This document shows positions 20,768 to 26,975 of a stretch of DNA of 26,975 nucleotides, piece after piece. How positions within the stretch are numbered: the stretch's first letter is position 1; each line of letters opens with the position of its first letter. The notes under the pieces were generated by a model. That model had not been told where the DNA came from, made no database searches, and saw only the letters and a list, made by a program, of their open reading frames with translations. Where the stretch lies: assembly GCA_002224055.1 (NCBI GenBank), contig AZLU01000358.1, positions 1 through 26,975 of the forward strand, written 5' to 3'. This DNA is from Pezizomycotina sp. ARF18. Lineage: Eukaryota; Ascomycota. The translations under genes were made by a program, and so were the position numbers.

Positions 20768-20880
20768 TGGCCATGCTTATTTGGGAGCTGGGGTCAGTTC
20801 CAGCGCCCCTTGAGCTTCATGGCACGCTGGGAAGCCTCTAGAGACGTTTTTGCTCGTGCGTATGCATGATGTAGCAGACG
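20768..20880 (-). repeat. duplicated segment, copy 1
   Basis: Partner of 19725-19835. On the minus strand it encodes V-C-Y-I-M-H-T-H-E-Q-K-R-L and, after a one-base frame change, E-A-S-Q-R-A-M-K-L-K-G. The two copies start 1.04 kb apart. Confidence 0.7.
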
Positions 20881-21158
20881 TGTTTGAGCACTTCGAGGAA
20901 GCCGTCGGGGTTGAGAACAGGTGTGAAGGTGATGCCTGGCGGTATCAAACTGCTGGGCTGATGATGTTTCCAAGAGATGGACGTTAGCCAAACTCCTCTC
21001 GATGGGATTGTAATGGTCGCGCCGTCAAAACCTAGCTTCGGGTGATGTCCTAAGCATAATCTCTTTGAAGGGTCATCGACGTCTGATCGGAATCCAATCT
21101 TGAGAATGTGGTCGAAGTCGGGAAAGTTATAGATTTTGTATTTCGTCACGTCCTCCAT
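20794..21158 (-). pseudogene. N-terminal coding segment, unidentified
   Basis: A minus-strand frame of 106 codons from ATG (21158) begins M-E-D-V-T-K-Y-K-I-Y-N-F-P-D-F-D-H-I-L. It continues G-F-R-S-D-V-D-D-P-S-K-R and G-F-D-G-A-T-I-T-I-P-S-R-G-V-W-L and ends in the duplicated Y-I-M-H-T-H-E-Q-K-R-L motif. The stop at 20838 is bypassed by a one-base frame change that restores E-A-S-Q-R-A-M-K-L-K-G, which aligns with the second copy. It looks like the start of a soluble protein; family not recognised. It could be the first exon of the gene whose remnants fill 18-20.7 kb, or a tandem paralogue of it. Confidence 0.45.
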
Positions 21159-21169
21159 CTGGAAACTTT

Positions 21170-21870
21170 ACAGTTGCGTGAACGATATTAACCGTTTCGG
21201 CGACAAGAGCTTCCCGGCGCATGCTCGAATTACTTCAGTGCGTTGAAAGCCCGTCGACTTTTTGCTTTGAAGCCTAGAATTTATCTTCAGGTCAGTATTT
21301 TAGAATCAAAGCAGACTTTCTAATTCCATATTACTTTCTTTTATAGATCATGTTTTCAAAAATGAAGAGCATTGGAAGAAAATCTGATTTGTGATCAACC
21401 AGACTTTGTCAGGGCAGAATAAGGTGATTTTTCCTCTACGGAAGGAGGTCAACTTACCATCTTTTGCACGGTTGGTATGAGGAGTCCGTAGACTCTCCCA
21501 TCCCACCTGTTCATTTGTGGTGAGGAGATCAAAGGGTTTTAACGCTCTGTCACCCAGAGCAAGCTCCCCTACCTCCAGGGCCCGTTTTCGATGATATGGC
21601 GCCTGAAGAAGTCAGCAGTCTGGTCAGGTTGGCAACGCTCTGAGGAATCTGGAATGCATGATGGAAACCTGAAAGCAAAACGGAGAGAAAAAAATGGAAG
21701 GCAACATGGAGTCATTGCTGAGGGCTCATTCTTTGCCTTGAGTGCATACAAGACGACGGGCAGCGTTGTATCAGAAGCAAACCAACGATGCTGTGATGAG
21801 ATAGTGGTTGGAGAAAACCCTTGGGGGCTTAAGAAAGGATAGCTCCTGTTTGTTAAGAGGCAAGGAATAA
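21170..21870. other. intergenic, doubtful ORFs
   Basis: Overlapping frames of 104 codons (minus, 21569-21883) and 83 codons (plus, 21591-21842) cover each other; neither resembles a family I know. I do not call a gene. Confidence 0.35.
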
Positions 21871-21872
21871 AT

Positions 21873-22143
21873 TTGATCATCAAAGAGGAAGTGTTTGTCC
21901 CTTTCCTTGATCATTTCCTTCCTTCTTGCCAGGATTCCTCTTTAAACCTAGACGAAGATGAGGATGAAGATGAGGACGAAGATCGAGACGGACGTGGAGA
22001 TAAAGAGGGGTCAGGTGATTACTTATGCTCCGAATGCCGTCGATTCCCTCTTGGAATCACCCGAGAACAAGGCACCGTCCCACTTATACGTCGAAGCTCA
22101 CCGTCGTGCTTCAGATGAGACCGTAAGCTCTCTGAGGAGATAA
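21873..22143 (+). CDS. small ORF or terminal exon, doubtful
   Basis: Two plus-strand frames overlap across a GA-rich triplet run (21951-21985). One reads D-E-D-E-D-E-D-E-D-E-D-R-D-G and ends at 22118. The other reads M-R-M-K-M-R-T-K-I-E-T-D-V-E-I-K-R-G-Q-V and ends D-E-T-V-S-S-L-R-R-stop at 22143. A pyrimidine-rich CTTCTTGCCAG just before 21932 could be a splice acceptor. Family and correct frame are unknown. Confidence 0.25.
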
Positions 22144-22149
22144 CCTCGA

Positions 22150-22480
22150 TACTGTATGGGATTAAGATGATAACTGAAGGAAGAGGAAGGAGAAGAAGGA
22201 TGGAGGGAGGAGGGTTTTGTGTTTCATTATATATATATATTTTTTTTTCAAGAGGGGGATTTGGTGGATGGATGCTTTCTTTTATTGATAGCAACTCGCT
22301 TATTAATATTCTTGTCTTTTTTTTTTTTTTTTTTTCTCGTTTGTGTCTTGCACGGGTCCTTCCCGTCTTTGTCGGGACGAGAAAGCCTTCCCCGTTGAGG
22401 GCGTCCGTTAACGCGCGTCACGCCCGGACTAGGGTGCAGCCCTAGCCCTAATTAATAGGATCGAATAAGGCAGCGCCCGC
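22150..22480. other. intergenic, T19 tract then GC-rich block
   Basis: A run of 19 T (22317-22335) is followed by a GC-rich stretch with no open frame of interest. It includes CCCTAGCCCTAA near 22441, which is not a telomere array. Confidence 0.4.
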
Positions 22481-22483
22481 CGG

Positions 22484-22592
22484 CTTGTAGGGTTGTTCTC
22501 GGGTGTGACTTATTGGCCTTGTCGACCTTTGCGTCATGTTCTCGTCGGCCGGTTATCCTCTACGAGAACACAACGGGAACCCTACGGACAAG
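22484..22592. repeat. imperfect inverted repeat / hairpin
   Basis: The left arm CTTGTAGGGTTGTTCTCG (22484-22501) pairs with a right arm at 22563-22592 that contains CGAGAACACAA, then ACCCTAC, then ACAAG, with small bulges. Nested inside is a perfect 9-bp inverted repeat, TGTTCTCGT (22537-22545) and ACGAGAACA (22562-22570), with a 16-base loop. TGTTCTCG therefore occurs twice and can pair with the same partner in two ways. Could be a small terminal-inverted-repeat element remnant or a structured RNA; undetermined. Confidence 0.5.
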
Positions 22593-22649
22593 CTACGACA
22601 ACTTATTTCTTTTTATAACTTGGCAATTTTATTCTTCTCCTTAAGCTAA

Positions 22650-23778
22650 CATCAAAAAGGCACTGCGGCAGGGTAAGCACGACAGGGCGCGTCAGGCAAG
22701 TGAAAGCACGAGTTCTATTTATCGCTTCCATTACTTCGGTTTTCTACTCTTTGTCCCGTTATTTGTATTCATGTATCACCTTCCCATGCTACCACTATTC
22801 AAGCTCCTCGTTACATTCTGTATGCTTTTCAGTGTACACGACGCCGCCGATTTCTTCTATCGAATCTCTAATTTCTTTTACATCTTCCATCTTAGGTAAA
22901 AGATCCTCATTATTTTATACGGCGTCAGCGGCCCCTCCGAGTCGACAGTAAGCGCGACTCGACCGGAAAGATTTCCCGCAATATTCAGCGTCATTTCTAG
23001 GTGATCAGACGCTGGAAGGCCAGATTCACCTTCAAGTCAACTGTTATGTCCAATTTCGGAACAACGCGAGCGGTTCTCCTCGTCGCGGGCGTGTTTTGGT
23101 TTTTGACAGCTTCCTCAGCAGCAATTTCACCCGTCGGACGCGTCGATTTGGCACCTAAGACCGCCCTGAAGAATCAGGATTTACCTTGGCTCCACTCGGG
23201 ACGGCGAGGCTGTTTCGTACCATAGGAACCAACGGGTGGGTTCTACGATGGTGCGGATTTTTCGAAGCGCAAATCTCGTTTCAAACTTCCAGACAAGATC
23301 TAGGGTTAAAACTCACAGCTTGACCTCTGAGGATGTTTCCTCTTGTTCCAATAGACGAAGGTTGTCAAAAACGACCAGATTGCGAAATTTAGAACGGCCA
23401 TAGAGCCCCTCTAGGTGTAGCGGGATCAGGTGTTCCCACTTCGGTATACTTCGTTCGGGGCATGCAGGATGTTATTCTAAAGCCTCTTCAGTAAGCCTTC
23501 GTCAAGACCGTAATAGCTACGGAGCATGTTAAGCTTAGGGCATATTCGGACATTTTCGTTGCCATAATTTCTATGCAATTTCTGTTGGAGTTCCTTTACG
23601 AAAGATCTGAGATAAAGTTATCCAAAAATTTACTGGCCTGAATTTTAAATTCAAAGCCTTTTATATGGCCTTTTTGCAGCTCCAGAGACGGATCGTGAGT
23701 TATTCGAGCATTTCCAGCTTGTATACCACCGCCGGCATCATTCAACTTGAACGCATCACTTTGGTGCCATTCAAACCG
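22650..23778 (-). pseudogene. unidentified protein remnant, frame-broken and partly RIP-mutated
   Basis: Minus-strand segments follow in order. 23599-23778, 60 open codons: F-E-W-H-Q-S-D-A-F-K-L-N-D-A-G-G-G, ending K-F-L-D-N-F-I-S-D-L. 23429-23602, one base shifted: V-K-E-L-Q-Q-K-L-H-R-N-Y, a TAG at 23477-23479, then N-N-I-L-H-A-P-N-E-V-Y. 23316-23440, shifted again: L-Y-G-R-S-K-F-R-N-L-V-V-F-D-N-L-R-L-L-E. A possible intron opens with GTGAGT there. 23000-23173: T-G-E-I-A-A-E-E-A-V-K-N-Q, ending K-L-D-I-T-V-D-L-K-V-N-L-A-F-Q-R. 22798-22914: K-M-E-D-V-K-E-I-R-D-S-I-E-E-I-G-G. Below 22798 four TAG/TAA codons fit CAG/CAA change. Total about 370 residues, helix-rich and charged at the end. Family not recognised. 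Confidence 0.5.
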
Positions 23779-23959
23779 TTAATTTTCATTCAAATTAATT
23801 ACTTTTCATTCGCCTGCTGAGATATAAGGCTCCGCTTTCCGGGGACTATTGCGTAAACATTCCCAGAGTAGTCTCACTCTTTACGATCAAATTTTGCTCT
23901 TAAAATATAAAATAGTATAGTAAATATAAGCTGCTTCCCTTCCTCTCTTACCTCAAGCC

Positions 23960-24090
23960 ATGTCCAGTCAAAACGACCAAACTCCTACTTCCCCTTCGAG
24001 GGTACAAGGCTCCGTTAGTGCCGACGGAGCTAGCGCCTACATCGACGGGATTAGGGTTAATATTATCCGCGAACTAATGATCCGGCTCCC
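23960..24090 (+). pseudogene. truncated gene start abutting a poly-T tract
   Basis: After a pyrimidine-rich leader with CAAGCC before the ATG, the frame reads M-S-S-Q-N-D-Q-T-P-T-S-P-S-R-V-Q-G, then D-G-A-S-A-Y-I-D-G-I-R-V-N-I-I-R-E-L-M. At 24091 it enters 19 consecutive T and AT-rich DNA, and the remaining frame to 24184 is Phe/Tyr-rich junk. The sharp break suggests that the rest of the gene was lost or displaced by an insertion whose A-tail reads as T here. Family unknown; the protein start is Ser/Thr/Gln-rich. Confidence 0.4.
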
Positions 24091-24764
24091 TTTTTTTTTT
24101 TTTTTTTTTGTGGGTTATTTTTTTTGGTCGAAATCATATACTCTCACTTTTCGTTTAAAATTATATTATTACTTTTATAATTAACTTTAACTATATATAA
24201 TTACTTATACTATTGTTATTATTAATTCTTATTTAATATAATTGGTCGTCTTCGCTTTATCCTTCGTGAGCCGTTTTATAATATGTGAGTTGGTTTTTAA
24301 CTAATAATTTACCCGTTTAGCCGTCCCTCTAAATTTTTCTATATAAATTAAAGCCTTTCCCTCTTATTAGAAAAATAATCTTTTTAAAATATTCTTTTTC
24401 CCTTACTGAGATCTTGCCGCGTCGTGGTTCAGTATTAATAATAAATACCCAAGCCAAAAAAAAAAGAAAAAAAAACTGCCAGGAGCCGAAAAGAAAAGAG
24501 CCAAAATAAATAAATAAAAAAATAAAATAAAATAAAAAATAGAAAATACCAAGTCTTTTATACTGCCCATTTCAGCATCTCTCCTTTAATTTTAGTTATA
24601 CCTCTTAATAATTATCACTAAACTTCTTATTACTTTTATAACTGAGAGAAGGTACTTAGCGAGATACTTCTCTATTTTTTGTAACGATAAATAACCATTC
24701 TAAATTAGTCGACCTTTTAAGACCTATCCATAATTAATTTAAAAATATTTAATCTTTAATTGGC

Positions 24765-24796
<32 letters not shown>

Positions 24797-25959
24797 ACTT
24801 TGATCCCTCTTAACGTATTTCTAATACGCTTTACGAAAGTACCTTAACCCTCGAGCCAACTGCGAGAATAGAAATGGGAAGAGAAAGGGAAAAAGAGAAG
24901 AAATTAAATATATAATTTCTTTACTCGCCTCTGCTTAAGCTTTTAAATCATACGCATACCCCTAAATAGCTTTCTCTACGATGCTTTACCAGCAGAATAG
25001 TATCGGCACTAACTTAGTCGCGTCTACCATAGCTACAACTTTCCCCAGTACAAATTATAATAAACCTACAGCAATCCTCTAGGTACCAACTAGAACGAGC
25101 AACTTATATATAGGCCGGCTCGTGCCTTACAACCGGCAGATAGGAAAACCACTCGATACCTAGTAGCGAGCAGTTTGCCCTCAAGTTATTATTAATAGGA
25201 TGTTTCGGAAGCAACGGAAATTTCGGTTGTATTAATAATAGGGTTAGGAGTTGAGCACTAAACAAGTTTCTGACTAACGTACACAAATGTATCGCATATC
25301 AATCTTACCGCTCTCGCTTATAAGTCTAGAAAGAGGAAGATATATCGACTTTAGAAGACGGGGCGTCTAGTCTTGCTTGAAGAGGATTTTTTTTTTAGAT
25401 ATAGACGTACGAAAAGTATTTTCTAGCTAGGATCGTAGAAGAAATCTCGACAGGAATGACTCATAATTTTTTAAAAAATCGATTTTGGAAATTGGGTCTT
25501 ATAGATTCTTCCCGGCTAGGAATTTTTTTTTCTTTTAGTCTTGAGCACCAGACACCTTTTTTTTTTTATTTTTTTTTATTTTTTTTTTATTTTTTTTTTC
25601 CTTTTTTCCCCTACCTTTCTAACTTATGCGGTTTATAACGAATTTTTTAACATCCTATATTAGATTTTTCCTACTTCTTTTGTATTTGCTAAGATAGCCT
25701 ATAGGTTTAGCATCATTTCTATATTGTGTATAATTTTAAGACTGATTTACTTTGTTAAATGTTTAGATATCTTATATTTATGCGCCGGTATGCTGTAAAT
25801 TTTTCGAAAGCTTCAAAAGGAGAGTGTGGACCAGCTTATGTCGGGAGCCGGCTATTTAGAGAGCGAAATAAAAACTATACCTTTCGCTATATTAAGCACT
25901 TAACGACGACTAGAAACTTAAGTTATTTGCTTTACGGTCTATTTCTCTTTCTTTAGCTA
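24091..25959. other. AT-rich degraded block with long T tracts
   Basis: No gene. T runs of 19 (24091-24109) and 26 (24765-24790), and a T-rich stretch interrupted by single A (25557-25600). A-rich runs near 24456-24540. Short frames on either strand lack any family likeness. GC content and CpA use vary, so several old insertions of different age may be stacked here. It could contain remnants of non-LTR elements (T runs as reversed A-tails), but no polymerase motif was found. Confidence 0.5.
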
Positions 25960-26742
25960 TAACCTCCTTTCCTGACTTCGAGGGCTCTTCTTTGCCGTAC
26001 ACCCGAGTCCTGCTTCCTTAGCGTTCGTCTTTTTTTTACTACCGTTGTACTTTCTTTGTATTAAGCTTAAGCCTTTTCTTGAGTTGCCGGTACTCTCGCT
26101 CTTTTGATTCTTATCCTATAAAGCTTCGCCGACGAAGTTATCTCCGCTAGCGTTTTTTCCTTTCTCCGCTGCCGTCTGCGGTTTCTTCGCCTTTTCCGCT
26201 TCCTTCTTCGTATTTGTCTTCGCTGAGACTCCTTTCTCCTTCGCTTAACTCTTCCCTTTATAGCAGCCTTATCCTCGTCTTCTTTAATATACTTCTGCTT
26301 CGTATCCTTCTTCGTCTCTCTCTTCCTACACCTCTACCGGTCGACTAACCTCTCTATCGCCGATGCCAGTCCGAGCGTAGCCGCGAACGCTTTTCGAAAC
26401 ATTAGCCGCTTTATCGTCTTCCTAACCGGCTAACCCTTAGCTTCTCCCCTTTTAACCTTAACCTTCTACGGCCGTTAACCGCCGCGTCTCGTTCTCCTCA
26501 AAAGTAACTCAGCGATTTTTTCCTCTTTCGACGGTTCCTTCTCAGCTCGTCCTCCGCGTCGCCGGAATCGAAGTCTTCTCGTCATCGCCCTCGTCGAGAA
26601 AGGTATGTGTGTTCGATCGCGCCAGACGGGACGGATTTGGGGCCCTCTTTCTGGCCCCGCCGGGTTCCGGTGCCACTTTTGTTGGCCCGTCCGGAGCGCG
26701 ACGCGAATTCCGCCAAGATTTTTTATTTAAAATAATAAACAT
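25960..26742 (-). pseudogene. Lys/Ala/Glu-rich protein remnant
   Basis: GC-richer island inside AT-rich DNA. The minus strand reads G-A-R-K-R-A-P-N-P-S-R-L-A-R-S-N-T-H-T-F-L-D-E-G-D-D-E in the first part (26742 to 26570). After a frame change comes D-S-G-D-A-E-D-E-L-R-R-N-R-R-K-R-K-K-S. Toward 26200-25990 it reads K-T-N-T-K-K-E-A-E-K-A-K-K-P-Q-T-A-A-E-K-G, later K-S-E-S-T-G-N-S-R-K-G-L-S-L-I. The middle is full of stops. Basic/acidic low-complexity proteins like this are often nuclear, but nothing identifies the family. The upstream part lies in AT-rich DNA and the start is unclear. Confidence 0.35.
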
Positions 26743-26975
26743 ATAGATTATTTATGTAATTTTAATTATTTTTTATATTTTTATATGATTTAAATATTAT
26801 TTTTTATATATATTTTATATATTATATTTATTTATTTTTTATTTAATTATTTTTATTATTTATTATATTATTATATTTATATAATATATTTATAGCTACT
26901 ATATTTCCATATCTACTACTAGTAATTCTTATACTATAGTTTATTACTATAGATATCTACCACTAATATCTCCCT
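26743..26975. other. extremely AT-rich tail of window
   Basis: Almost only A and T to about 26890, with TATATA and TTTATT runs, consistent with a RIP-saturated repeat continuing past the window. No features. Confidence 0.6.

Noticed and set aside
22700-22951. Plus-strand Ser/Tyr/Phe-rich 83-codon frame
   Set aside because: Antisense of the minus-strand K-M-E-D-V-K-E-I-R segment; composition is typical of a shadow frame.
23001-23225. Plus-strand small secreted protein (M-S-N-F-G-T-T-R-A-V-L-L-V-A-G-V start with signal-peptide look)
   Set aside because: It is antisense to a charged minus-strand segment that fits neighbouring segments; hydrophobic antisense of Lys/Glu-rich coding sequence is expected.
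24045-24062. Telomere repeat (TTAGGG) here and CCCTAA near 22441
   Set aside because: Only about one and a half units; no array, so not evidence of a chromosome end.

Overview
The window looks like nuclear DNA from a filamentous ascomycete that has, or had, repeat-induced point mutation (RIP). Introns are short GT-AG introns (57 and 63 bp in the receptor-like gene). Several blocks are extremely AT-rich and nearly free of CpA and TpG, while CpG survives; bases 1-300 contain one CpA and no TpG. One long terminal repeat (LTR) retrotransposon has been mutated this way. I see no intact protein-coding gene of normal length, and no tRNA, rRNA, CRISPR array or bacterial-type feature.

Layout. 1-4080: a RIP-destroyed Ty1/copia retrotransposon on the minus strand, cut off by the window start. 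Its 5' LTR, primer-binding site, Gag zinc knuckle and reverse transcriptase can still be read. 4397-5446: a broken seven-transmembrane receptor-like gene of the SAT4/PTH11 type (plus). 5812-6880: an unidentified membrane-anchored remnant (minus). 6900-9410: mostly unassigned, ending in an ankyrin-repeat remnant. 9759-11075: an acidic, low-complexity gene broken by frameshifts (plus). 11994-17205: four same-strand copies (A-D) of a short cysteine-containing gene family I cannot name, with a solo LTR of the copia family between B and C. 18028-21158: minus-strand coding remnants, including a duplicated segment of about 105 bp. 22480-22600: an imperfect inverted repeat. 22650-23778: another unidentified minus-strand coding remnant. 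23960-24090: the start of a plus-strand gene that runs into a 19-base T tract. 24091-25960: AT-rich DNA with long T tracts. 25960-26742: a degraded Lys/Ala/Glu-rich minus-strand remnant. 26743-26975: extremely AT-rich.

Interpretation. This is an accessory, gene-poor, RIP-affected compartment. The most novel-looking item is the four-copy family A-D. Copy B is a mosaic: its first part is RIP-mutated, including loss of the start codon, while the rest keeps ordinary composition. Reading frames by eye through the broken genes, 15 of 17 frame changes fit loss of a single base. That bias could mean real decay, or uncorrected deletion errors in the assembly, in which case some genes would be intact in the organism. 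No pathway or operon links the genes; their proximity seems to reflect the compartment rather than joint function.
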